Counted from the stretch's first letter, positions 43,171 to 52,007 are shown. The stretch is DNA of 64,000 nucleotides from Prorocentrum cordatum (GCA_963575745.1 CAUYUJ010022537.1:124539-188538); one strand, 5' to 3'. The notes: a model not told the origin generated them from the letters alone. Numbers and translations are program-made.

Positions 43171-44460
43171 AGAAGGATATCGTGCAGGCTGGGGCTGAGT
43201 CTGACGAGCACCGTTGGTCACGTACTTTTGTTTTTAGGGAGCTCGCTCACCGCGCGCGACCTCCATCGGGCCCTGACGGGATCGCTGACAACAGAAATGC
43301 CCATGTCCACGTGTAGTCGCAGGAGATGCATTTTGCGAAGCGGTCGGTGCCTTGGACCATGGGAACGACAGGGTGCTGCCCAAAGTCCTGCAGGAGCTCA
43401 CGAAAGATACGCGTCCGCACACCTGGTGCTCGGATCCACATCTGGGCTGGCAGGCCGAAAGTTGAAGACCTGCTCGGGAAACAGAGTTATCCCGTGCTGG
43501 CACGGAGGAGCGGCCCCCCCCCCGTGCGAGAGTCTTGAGCCATAGTGGCAACGGCCAAGAAGTTCTTGGCCATTCCGCAGGCTCCGCCTGTCAAGGCCTG
43601 CGATCCCTCGCAGCCTTGGCAGCGGAGCGGCGCGCCCAGCAGGCGCTGGATCGCGCGGCCGAGTCCTAGCGGAACGCGGCCCCATGGCTCGCGGAGAGCC
43701 AGAAGGCCGCAGAGGACGCTGCGCTCGGGGTGGCCAAGGCCGCGCGCGAGGCGGAGCTGGCCTTTGCCGGGCGCCAGAAGCAGGGGGGGCTCCCCCGACC
43801 GTGGCCGCCGGCTGCGGGTGCCGCCTTCAACTTCGCCGACACGGACCTCGTCTTCGACCTCTCGGAGGTGGAGTCGCCTCCGAGGAGCGCGACAAACTCC
43901 TCGACTTGCAGCATCGGCTCGCGCAGTATTTCAAAGGCAAGGTCAAGCGCAAGACCTGAGTGAGCAACTGCTCGTGGCGGTTCGACTCCGCCTGCCACGC
44001 CCCGTCCGCCTTCTTGACGGCCTCGACGTCGGACTGGGACTCAGCCTCGGACGCCAGCTCCTCGAGATGTGTCCGCTGCGCCTACAGGGCGGCATGCATC
44101 TCCGCGTCCATCGACGGGCTTAATACTTCCTGAAGCAAGGCATCGTGCTACTTCGCGGACTTCGTGGCCTTGCGCCGCGGGCTCAGCCAACAGCTTATGC
44201 GGGGTGTCCAAAGCCGACTCGACGTCGTCCTTGAATCTCGCCAGCTTTGGCGAGTGTGCGGAAGAGCTTGAGCTTCTGATAGCAGTGATTGCACCGACAT
44301 CCCTGGGCTTGCAGCTTGTCGTTGTATTCGCATGCTTGCCAACTCTTGCAGCGGGTCCACGTGAGAAACTCCTGACGTGTTATCTCACACCTTGGGACTG
44401 GGGTGCCCCGATGGGAGGAGGCGGCGGACAGTCCATGCGGTCGAGCGGAGGTCTGACCCG
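43170..44460 (-). pseudogene. Decayed LINE/gag-like remnant with coiled coil
   Basis: Minus-strand pieces in order: ITRQEFLTWTRCKSWQACEY with a Cys-rich GCRCNHCYQKLKLF (about 44390-44270); KLARFKDDVESALDTPHKLL and AAQGHEVREV (44250-44140); SPSMDAEMHAAL then, after an in-frame TAG, AQRTHLEELASEAESQSDVE and AVKKADGAWQAESNRHEQLL (44110-43950); ALEILREPMLQVEEFVALLG (43950-43880). The heptad-rich middle and N-terminal Cys cluster suggest an ORF1/gag protein. At least three frameshifts and one stop break it. Weak minus-strand coding-like text continues to 43170. Confidence 0.4.
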
Positions 44461-44884
44461 CGCTCTCAGGTAGATCGTGTGCCTTCACGCAGGAGGCTGG
44501 TCAATGCTTGGGTTCGGCAGCCCCGAGACGTGGATTGCTGTAGAGTGCGTCGGAGGGGAAGAGAGTGAAAACGAGCAGGACGTGGGCAACGAGCAGGACG
44601 ACGAGAAAGAGGAAGAAGGAGGGAGCAGGTTAAGAGGGAGAGGGAGCAGGGAGGGGAGGGGAGCGTGAGGGGAAACATCAGATTCACCGTTCTGCCCTCG
44701 ACCATGTGGCCCTGACCTGCCCCGAGATTCAGTGACGAGGCCGAGCACGGGAGCCTGCCGAGTGCCTTGCTGCGCCCCGAGCCCATGACGAGTCGCGTCT
44801 CGTCTTTCAGTACAAGTCGGGAAACAGCCCCAGACGTCGACATTGAAAAGGGCAAAAGGAGAGACGCGACCCAACCAGGGTGGG

Positions 44885-44940
44885 ATGATGATGCTGAGGA
44901 GGAGGAGGATAAGGATGATGATGACGACGACGACGACGAC

Positions 44941-44992
<52 letters not shown>

Positions 44993-45248
44993 CTGATGCT
45001 GATGCTGATGCTGATGATGATGCTGATGCTGGTGCTGATGATGATGCTGATGATGATGATGCTGATGTTGCTGATGATCATGATGCTGATGATGCTGATG
45101 ATGATGATGCTGATGATGCTGATGCTGATGATGATGATGCTGATGATGATGATGATGAGGATGATACTGATGATGATGACGATGATGACGCTGATGATGA
45201 TGATGATGATGCTGATGATGTTTATGATGATGCTGATGCTGATGCTGC

Positions 45249-45284
<36 letters not shown>

Positions 45285-45410
45285 CGATGATGATGATGAT
45301 GATGATGATGCTGCTGCTGATGACGATGATGCTGCTGCTGATGATGATGATGATGGTGGTGGTGGTGATGATGATGATGATGATGATGCTGATGATGATG
45401 ATGATGATGC

Positions 45411-45479
<69 letters not shown>

Positions 45480-45560
45480 CGATGCTGCTGCTGATGATGA
45501 TGATGATGATGATGAGGAGGAGGAGGAGGAGGAGGAGGAGGAGGAGCAGCAGAGGGAGGA
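44885..45560. repeat. (GAT)n/(GCTGAT)n array ending in (GGA)n, before carrier exon 6
   Basis: Almost 680 bp of GAT triplets with GCT and GAC variants, ending GAGGAGGAGG. It finishes 120 bp before the inferred exon 6 acceptor. Poly-Asp, Met, His and Ile ORFs here are artefacts. Confidence 0.95.
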
Positions 45561-45680
45561 TCAATAGGCCAGGACGTCATGGCTGTTGTGGTGCCGAGGT
45601 CTTCAGCGCTGTTTCTCTGAATGGTGTAGCCCACTTCTGTCTCGTCTCCCCTCGTTGTTGCCCCCACCCTCCTCCCAAAG

Positions 45681-45760
45681 TGTGCTGCACCTTCATCTAC
45701 GGCTCCCTCAAAGAGGTCTTCGAGGGCCTGGCTGTTGCGAGACTGTGCCAGCGCCCGAAG
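45681..45760 (+). CDS. Mitochondrial carrier, exon 6 (helix H6)
   Basis: After CTCCCAAAG the phase-1 exon reads VCCTFIYGSLKEVFEGLAVA then RLCQRPK. This places a hydrophobic helix with Y-x-x-x-K-E directly after PRLFRI of exon 5, as in the last helix of SLC25 carriers. I end it at CCGAAG, followed by GACTGG, because this is an AG|GA donor like the one at exon 1. The same frame stays open to TAA at 45923, so it could be the terminal exon with a longer tail. Boundary uncertain. Confidence 0.6.
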
Positions 45761-46830
45761 GACTGGCGTTCCCTCTCCTCTACTGCCGTCCACCCAGAGG
45801 GAGGAGTGAGGAGATGGGCAGAGGGTATGGGGCCCAGGATGGGGGAGGGCTGGGGGCTGGGGGCATCCTGGGGGCTTCTTGCGGCCATCGTGGAGGAAAT
45901 CGATCAAAGAAGAGGGGGGCTTTAATTAGCCCTGCCCCCTCAGAATGCCAAAATGGGGCCAAAACCCTGCTAAAATCAATGATTTTGGTTTCCTCGCCGA
46001 AGCCGTTTTGGACGCTCTGACCGCCCCCCGCCCCTCCTGTCCAGGTCAGTGGGGAGAGGGTATAGTCAGCCCGCGTCGTAAGGATGAGTGTCTTTCCAAT
46101 GCTGCCCTTGCATCCTTCCCCTTCGGCCCATCCTTGGCCGATTTCGCGGGCCGCGCCCCGCTCGCAACGTGTCGGCATGGCCTTCCAAGGCCCCTGCATC
46201 CTCATCGTGCGTCCTGCTTCTGCGGGCTGGCTGTGGTGGCCGGGAAGGGGGAGGGCTGGGGGCAGGTGGGGGCCAGCGCCTGCAGTGGCACACGGCGGGG
46301 GCTCCTGGCCCGCGGGGGGGGGGGGGGGGGCAGGAACGGCCCTGCCCGCGGCACGGGACCCCGGGACCCGCCGACGCACGGACGGCCTCGTCGGAGGCGC
46401 GGGCCGCGTGGCTTCGTGCCGCCCAGCGGCCGAGCGCAGCCCGAGAAGGGAGCTGGGCACTGCCCTTCGAGCAACGGCACAGAAGGTACCCGCCGGGCAC
46501 TCGGCAGGGGGGCCAGCATCCGCCACCCCAGGGAAGGGGGGCAAAACGGTGCCGCTGAGGGAGTTCTTCTCCCACGGAGTGCCAGACGAGGCGCGATCAG
46601 TGTCTTGCGGCAAGCTTGGGAGCTTGTGGATAGTGCAGGAGAACGGTTTGCGGAAACGCCCAGTGACCTGGGCTGGCTCGGCAGGGTGAGTGTGGAGCAG
46701 CGGCGAAGGCGGCATCCCGCGCTGCGCCCCAGGGTGAGCTGTGGGGGTCTTGCTGGGAGCCGGCGCCTCGGGTTGGGTGCTCGGCTGGGCGCCGCCGCAG
46801 CGGTGGCGAAGAGGTGGCGTCGTCGTCGGC
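45761..46830. other. No gene recognised; GC-rich flank of LINE-C
   Basis: GC-rich, including a 16-G run at 46314-46330. Possible 3' end of the carrier gene, but no terminator or poly(A)-type signal is identifiable. Confidence 0.4.
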
Positions 46831-46850
46831 GTCGTCGGCGTCGTCGTCGT
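46831..46850 (+). repeat. Left 20-bp direct repeat flanking LINE-C
   Basis: GTCGTCGGCGTCGTCGTCGT, identical to 51988-52007. It lies in a longer GTC/GGC-rich stretch (46815-46866), so part of the match may be compositional. Its position on both sides of the element fits a target-site duplication. Confidence 0.5.
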
Positions 46851-46869
46851 TGGCGTCGTCGGCGTCAGC

Positions 46870-48465
46870 AACACGATCAAGAAAAACTTCCGACGGCCAT
46901 GCGTCCAAATAAAAACCACGATGTTCAGATCGGCATGGACTGCGTTGCCCTTCCGTCCCCCCCATCTTGGCAAGTAAAACTGCACGCTCATTGCCAATGC
47001 ACCCGTCGTGGCCTCGTCTCCAGGACGGGGCCCCGACGACATATACCAAGCGGATCTCCGCCCACAGAGTTTGTAGCAAGATGGCCAGCGCGATGTTGTG
47101 CTTCAGCTTGAACTTGCCCTCAATGACTCCTATCACATACAACGCGTCAAAAAATATCTGGACCTGGCTACCTCGAGGCACGGAGGCTTCCTCCACAGGC
47201 AAACGAGCCTGATTCAACAGCCAAAGACAAATCTCGATGGCACCCGTAAGCTCTGCAACACCGTTCGTGCGCCTGACGGCTCCCAGGAACGCTTCAGACT
47301 CCTCGGTAATTCGCACTGGCCCACATCTCTGTACGATCGGCTCGTCATTTGCCGACGGCTCCGTGGACGTGTAGACGGCGAAGCCGTAACCACAATGAGC
47401 ATGATTGTGTTGTAAACGCCGTCGTTTGTGCCGGTACCTGTCAGCCTGCTCGTCGACGAAGGAGCCATCTGAGTAGATCCCGAAAACGTCCTGACCGCGC
47501 AATTCTCGTTCCCGGCGAGGGGCGTGGAGCTCAAGCGCCTCATTCACTAGGTTCTCCATCTCGGCGCGGTCACGGCACCTCCACCCAACAGGTTTGCGGA
47601 CGGGATCTGTTTCCACGAATTCCTCCATGGCAGCTGTCTCCAAGTCTTCCACCGTGCCGACCGACAGGTGCAAAAGGACCGGCCGGTGATCGGATGTCGT
47701 GGCCTCGGACCCGGTGGCGTGACACTTGTCGAGTCGGTGTTTCGACATGCGCGTAAGAATAAAATCGATTTGCTTCGGCTGTTGCTTAAAATTGTAAAAA
47801 CAAGTAGAATAACCACCACCACTTCTTTCCATAGTGTTCTGTGCTACCAACGAATGCTGCACAAGGAATCGATGAAATAATCGTGCCTTCCACTCCACAT
47901 CAAAATCTAAGTCGATTGCTGGATCCCCGTCGTCAGTAGTGTAAGCCCCAACCAAGAGACCAGACGGATCCACACCACGCAGACTACAATTACCATCAAC
48001 ACCACATATGATCTCCACGTCATCCGGCGCTCCATTCAACACAAACGTCAAGTCATCTAGGGATTCGAGATACTTTGGCCTGCTCTCCGTAGGATCCAAA
48101 TGCCCCGAAACTAGAAAGATACGCCCACGCACAGGATGATGAAAGAGAAGACCTAGAGAGCGAGCTCCGTAGATCGGCTCCCCCACGATCATGCCCACGG
48201 CGTCCCTGTGAACGATGATGCCGGGCTGCCGGAACCCCCCACTGGAGAGTTGACAAAAGACCCGGTGGTCATCAACTATCTTGGGATATGTCTTACGCGC
48301 TGCTGACAACTCTTGTGCCAACAAGACAGCCCAACTAAATTCCGTGCATAATGTATCTAAGGTGGTACTGAGACAGTCCTTCGCGACGCCACGCACATTC
48401 CAAGACAAAACGTCACAATGTGAGGCTCCCACCGCTCGCTGACGAGCCCACCTCCTCCCTCGCGC
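46870..48465 (-). CDS. LINE-C ORF2, 5' part: endonuclease + RNase H
   Basis: The frame opens immediately after the ORF1 UGA. Endonuclease motifs: VLSWNVRG, LLAQELSA, LVSGHLDPTE, GVDGNCSLRG and TSDHRPVLL. An RNase H domain follows with IYSDGSFVDE, AELTGAIEICLWLL, IFFDALYVIGV and a HDGCIGNERAVLLAK box. The first three carry the D-E-D acidic residues of the family, and the last is the C-terminal His/Asp region. No ATG precedes the endonuclease; a GTG lies at 48432. Recognisable coding ends near 46960 and the sequence then runs into GAC/GCC triplets, where I place the inversion breakpoint. RNase H directly after the endonuclease is unusual for a LINE, where it normally follows the RT. Confidence 0.85.
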
Positions 48466-49476
48466 TCAGGCCGTGGCCCGCTTAGGAGGGTTATTGATTT
48501 CCCCCAGCTTTGCGTTGAGGTCGAACGGGATGTTCAAGCGCGTAAGTGCTGCTTCAGCCCCCGGTGCGACGCGAAGCTGATAGGTAGTCCGATCCTGCTC
48601 GAGTAGTTTGATAGGTAATTCCCCTCCTCTGCCTGCCAACCCCCCCACCTTCAGCACTACGTCGCCGTTGTCGTTAAAGTCGTCGACGGCGCTCTTGGCC
48701 TCCAGCTCTGGAGTCCCCGCTTGGACAAGGACTGGCACGAGTAGGCACTTGGCGTGGCGCTGCTTATAACCCATCTGGATCTCCCAGTCCAGCTTGTCGA
48801 TGCCGTGCCACAGCTGCTTGGAGCCAGGTACGCCTCCATCAGGACGGGCGGTGTCGCCTAACTTACTCTCGAACTTAATCCCCTTCATCTTCTTCAGCAT
48901 GGCCCAAATGGCTGTGGAATCTTGGAACTGGATCTTAACCTTGGACGTGTAGTTGCCCACGCCGAACACGGCTGTGGAGTTCTCGATGCTGTTCTCCTGG
49001 ATCAGCCGCTTCATCTCCTCCTCAAGTTTGGCCTTCTCGTTGTAGGCCCACCCACCCACGCACACAGTCCTGCGCTTGCGCATTGGGATGAATGCTGCAT
49101 TTGCTGCGGTGGCTGCTGCGACTAACACTTCTGCTGATGGACCTCCTCCTCCTCCTTGCCCCCCACCCTGCTCCAGCTTCGTGATGCGGCTCAGGGCTCC
49201 GTCCAACGTCTCCTTCTGCCTCAGCTGCTCCTCCTTAACCTCCTTCACGTCAGCGCGGGTCTGACGAATAGCAGCCCGTATGGGCTTATTGTCCTCCTTG
49301 TTGGCGCCCCGGATGGCGGCTAGGAACCGCTGCTGGCCCTCGTCCAGGTGGTGCTCCGCGGAGATCTGCTCCGTTGATTTCGGGCGCTGGTCCGTGGACC
49401 TTGCGCGTTTGGACTTCGACGACTCTGCCATCTCCTCATCAGACGAAGCGAGGAATGCAGAATCAACATCGGCCAT
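48466..49476 (-). CDS. LINE-C ORF1: coiled-coil/RRM protein
   Basis: Starts at the ATG giving MADVDSAFLASSDEEMAESS, 81 bp downstream of the spliced leader. The longer frame upstream merely translates the leader and its tandem repeats. Residues about 75-115 form a coiled coil (TRADVKEVKEEQLRQKETLD), then a Gly-rich hinge. An RRM-like fold follows (RRTVCVGGWAYNEKAKLEEE; TSKVKIQFQDSTAIWAMLKK). A C-terminal domain with TYQLRVAPGAEAALTRLNIP ends RATA, then UGA. It should package the LINE RNA. It is intact. The next in-frame codons lead into ORF2 without an ATG. Confidence 0.88.
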   Translation of the reverse strand: MADVDSAFLASSDEEMAESSKSKRARSTDQRPKSTEQISAEHHLDEGQQRFLAAIRGANKEDNKPIRAAIRQTRADVKEVKEEQLRQKETLDGALSRITKLEQGGGQGGGGGPSAEVLVAAATAANAAFIPMRKRRTVCVGGWAYNEKAKLEEEMKRLIQENSIENSTAVFGVGNYTSKVKIQFQDSTAIWAMLKKMKGIKFESKLGDTARPDGGVPGSKQLWHGIDKLDWEIQMGYKQRHAKCLLVPVLVQAGTPELEAKSAVDDFNDNGDVVLKVGGLAGRGGELPIKLLEQDRTTYQLRVAPGAEAALTRLNIPFDLNAKLGEINNPPKRATA

Positions 49477-49500
49477 GATGCTGAGGGATGTGGTAAGTGA

Positions 49501-49556
49501 GTTGGTACGTTGGTACGTTGGTACGCCTTGGTACGCCTTGGTACGCCTTGGTACGC
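49501..49556 (-). repeat. Tandem 8- and 10-bp repeats next to the spliced leader
   Basis: On the minus strand the spliced leader is followed by three GCGTACCAAG units, a GCGTACCAAC, and two GTACCAAC units. Each 10-bp unit ends CAAG, like the leader itself. Confidence 0.85.
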
Positions 49557-49578
49557 CTTGAGCCAAAATGGCTACGGA
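49557..49578 (-). other. Complete 22-nt dinoflagellate spliced leader, genomically inserted
   Basis: Minus-strand sequence begins TCCGTAGCCATTTT and ends GGCTCAAG, matching all 22 positions of the dinoflagellate consensus (first base D = T). It is followed not by an SL-RNA donor GT but by the LINE-C leader and ORF1. It is therefore a retro-inserted trans-spliced mRNA end, not an SL-RNA gene. Confidence 0.95.
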
Positions 49579-49579
49579 G

Positions 49580-51913
49580 GACGAGCTTGCTTTAGTTTCG
49601 CGGCTGCCCCGAATCGCCGAGACAGCCCCGGTGCGGCCTGCCAAACGCAGCCGGCGGACTACGCTGGAGATTCGCGTGGATGTGGAAGATGAGACGTTCG
49701 TTACCAATCGAATGCGAGTGGACAGAGAAGGTGCTCCTTTACCTACGTTGCGTCAGATCGCGGACATCATCGCGAATGCGGCCTCTCAGACGGGCGCGCC
49801 TTGTCGTCGGCCGCGTCGGGTGCCTTACGATCCCGACATGGTTGTTAAATTACGAGCCCTTCAAGACCTTAGGCGCGCTACTCCTGACCCGGCTCACCGA
49901 CATGTTTTTGCAGCAGCTGCGAACAAAATCCGGAAAACGATGGCACGAGATCGATTTGTGAGGGAATGCCGAAAGCAATTGAAACATGGAGCAAAAGGTG
50001 GCAACCGCAGACGACGGACGTGGAAAGGGCATTTGAAGAACATTGAGCAGGACTTGCTACTTACTGATACGGCAGACGTGGTAGATTACGCCAAACGGTT
50101 TTACGCTTCTTTGTATGCGGGCTTGGAGGGCCATGAGCCTCCGCAGTGGATTCATCGTCGATGGTCCCACGAAGACCTCGACGCCGTGGGGGGCGTAACC
50201 GGTTTCAAGGTGCGGGAGTTAACGACGAAGTTGAAGCAGGACAAAACGTGTTCTAAAGAGGACCTCTTGGTTGCCGAGATGTTGCAGGCGATGCCGGAGG
50301 AAGCTTTTGAAGTTCTGGCAGAGTGTTTCGTATTACGCTTACTTAACCATGCTGCCACGGACGAGGATGACCTTTTCGATTTCCACGATATTATTCTGCT
50401 GGAGAAACTTGCCAATCCAGAGCTGATAAAAGACTTCCGCCCGATTGCAATTTTATCGGTATTGTACAAGCTGTACAGCAGCCTGATTTCTGAACTGGCT
50501 GGCATTCGCAATAAACCACTTGGTGACCATCAGTTTGCTTATCGCAAGTCCTTTCAATCAAATGAGATACAGTTTATTCTTAGGATGCTGTGTGAGAAAG
50601 CGGTCGAGTTCAACAAGCCTCTTTTCTTTTTCGACGTGGACATTTTCAAAGCATATGATACAGTGGCCCATGACTCTTATGCGTTGGGATTGCAGCAGGC
50701 CGGCGTGGCTCGTATACTCATTGCGGCGCGCCTGAGGGAAGTGCGCAGAGCACAAAGTCGCGTGAGGTTGCCGGGGAAGCCCGTGTCAGAACCTTTCCGT
50801 CGTACCAGATCGATTTTTCAAGGGGACCCGGAGGCACCTGTGGATTTTAATCATGTTCTCCATCAGCGGGTTGTTCTTCCTTTCCTGCGGACTTGCGACA
50901 AGTATCGATGGGGCGCTGAATTGTCTCACGAGGACCTGGCAGTACTTCGGGACAGTCGTAACGGCGAGCCGGCCCCGACCACAGCGATGCAGGACACGGA
51001 GCGTTTGCCGATTCTTCTCTTCGCAGACAACTACTGGCTCCTGGCGCAGAGCGAATGCCAACTTCGTCTCATGACGGATTGCTGGCACAGGCTGCTCGCG
51101 CAAGCAGGTTTTCGAGTGGAGCTCCGGGATTGCGTGTGGACTACGACTCACGCGGCACGGGGGCCATTGATCATCAAGAACCCCTGGGCGAAGCCTCAGA
51201 CCGGAACCGGCGACGTCATTATCAACCATAAGCAAAAACATCAAAGCATCCGTATTCTTGGGACCATGTTTACCGCAAACAACGATTGCACCAACGAGGT
51301 TGAAAATCGCATCACCAGGGCATGGGCAACTTTTTACATATGCAAGGACATTCTTACTTCAAAGTGCGGATCTTTGAAAGAAAGGCTGCTTGCTCTAAAT
51401 CGATATGTGTTGCCGTGTCTCTTGTACAACGTCGGCAGTTTGAACCTCACGCAGCGCCATCTACAGAGATTCCGGGCCACCGAAGATGCTATGCAGCGAC
51501 GGGTTTTGAGCCTCAAGGTGCCCAACGAGTGGGGGGGCGACACTGGCGATTACTTGGCAGTTTGTCATGTGCACCTACAGCGATACCGCCAGAAATACAA
51601 TTTGGAACGCTGGCATGTTAGTGCTTTGTCTCGAGTGTTCGACTGGGCGGGACATGTAGGAAGATTTTCAAAATGGGCCCCGGAGCGGCTCGCACACAAA
51701 GCATTGGTGTATCGCGGTGGGGCTTATTTGCAAACGCTGGAGAATATGTTTGGCCAACAAGCACACGGACGTAAGTTCAAAGTGTGGCGGTGGGAACAAC
51801 AATTTACACGAGTATTCGGGCAGGATTGGATACATCTCACGTGGGACAGCGAGGACTGGGCTTCATTAAGATCTTCATGGATAGCGCGTCGTACATCATG
51901 GCACAAGCAGTAG
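49580..51913 (+). CDS. LINE-C reverse transcriptase (FADN-type), 3' part of ORF2
   Basis: An intact frame ends at TAG 51911-51913. The apparent ATG at 49568 lies inside the reverse complement of the spliced leader and is fortuitous, so coding proper begins at the junction. The N-terminal ~200 residues are a basic linker (MARDRFVRECRKQLKHGAKG). RT motifs: LIKDFRPIAILSVLYKLYSS, LGDHQFAYRKSFQSNEIQF, LFFFDVDIFKAYDTV, SIFQGDPEAPVDFN. The catalytic box is LLFADNYWLLA, where the second Asp of the usual [FY]xDD is Asn. The C-terminal thumb and tail (LALNRYVLPCLLYNVGSLNL; RVFDWAGHVGRFSKW) is LINE-like. The loss of Asp in an otherwise undamaged ORF may be a family trait or may mean the copy needs another RT. 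Confidence 0.88.
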   Translation, partial: DELALVSRLPRIAETAPVRPAKRSRRTTLEIRVDVEDETFVTNRMRVDREGAPLPTLRQIADIIANAASQTGAPCRRPRRVPYDPDMVVKLRALQDLRRATPDPAHRHVFAAAANKIRKTMARDRFVRECRKQLKHGAKGGNRRRRTWKGHLKNIEQDLLLTDTADVVDYAKRFYASLYAGLEGHEPPQWIHRRWSHEDLDAVGGVTGFKVRELTTKLKQDKTCSKEDLLVAEMLQAMPEEAFEVLAECFVLRLLNHAATDEDDLFDFHDIILLEKLANPELIKDFRPIAILSVLYKLYSSLISELAGIRNKPLGDHQFAYRKSFQSNEIQFILRMLCEKAVEFNKPLFFFDVDIFKAYDTVAHDSYALGLQQAGVARILIAARLREVRRAQSRVRLPGKPVSEPFRRTRSIFQGDPEAPVDFNHVLHQRVVLPFLRTCDKYRWGAELSHEDLAVLRDSRNGEPAPTTAMQDTERLPILLFADNYWLLAQSECQLRLMTDCWHRLLAQAGFRVELRDCVWTTTHAARGPLIIKNPWAKPQTGTGDVIINHKQKHQSIRILGTMFTANNDCTNEVENRITRAWATFYICKDILTSKCGSLKERLLALNRYVLPCLLYNVGSLNLTQRHLQRFRATEDAMQRRVLSLKVPNEWGGDTGDYLAVCHVHLQRYRQKYNLERWHVSALSRVFDWAGHVGRFSKWAPERLAHKALVYRGGAYLQTLENMFGQQAHGRKFKVWRWEQQFTRVFGQDWIHLTWDSEDWASLRSSWIARRTSWHKQ

Positions 51914-51987
51914 TTCACTTAACCTGATGGGACCGCACTGCCAGGCCGCCCTGTGCTTACCAAGGCAGCGTCAAATGAGTCAAATGA

Positions 51988-52007
51988 GTCGTCGGCGTCG
52001 TCGTCGT
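51988..52007 (+). repeat. Right 20-bp direct repeat flanking LINE-C
   Basis: Identical to 46831-46850. It directly follows the duplicated AAATGAGTC at the LINE-C 3' end. Confidence 0.5.

Larger units (their letters stand above)
5566..45760 (+). other. Mitochondrial carrier gene, 3' two-thirds, six exons
   Basis: Six short exons (5566-5650, 6150-6249, 22785-22859, 36085-36151, 42414-42523, 45681-~45760) join without a phase conflict into about 170 residues that follow the SLC25 fold in order. Exons 1-3 give repeat 2: helix H3 ending SPMQLVEI, the matrix segment GFRGLYAGYPMTAIRE, then H4. Exons 4-6 give repeat 3: H5 with the signature SHPADTLKTR, the matrix segment LWPQLYAGFVPRLFRI, then H6. 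SLC25 proteins have three ~100-residue repeats and carry metabolites across the inner mitochondrial membrane. Repeat 1 and the ATG are not in the window. Donors are GA, GC, GT, GC and GC, each after an exonic AG; acceptors are AG. The introns hold LINE-A, LINE-B, satellites and microsatellites. Substrate unknown. Carrier identity is strong; exact splice points are inferred. Confidence 0.8.
46851..51987. mobile_element. LINE-C: spliced-leader-capped LINE with internal inversion
   Basis: The left part (46870-49578) lies on the minus strand: spliced leader, ORF1, then ORF2 endonuclease and RNase H. The right part (49580-51987) lies on the plus strand: a reverse-transcriptase ORF and a short tail with AAATGAGTC duplicated. 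The two parts meet head to head exactly at the 5' end of the spliced leader. This is what twin-primed target-site reverse transcription would give if the inner cDNA ran to the capped 5' end of the RNA. The outer ends share a 20-bp direct repeat. The alternatives are two independent insertions or a natural bidirectional element. The long intact frames suggest a young insertion. Confidence 0.75.

Noticed and set aside
49557-49578. SL-RNA gene
   Set aside because: The leader is not followed by a donor GT or an Sm-site region; a LINE leader and ORF1 follow.
49568-49579. ATG at 49568 as the start of the RT protein
   Set aside because: It lies inside the reverse complement of the spliced leader, so it is created by the junction and is unlikely to be an evolved start.
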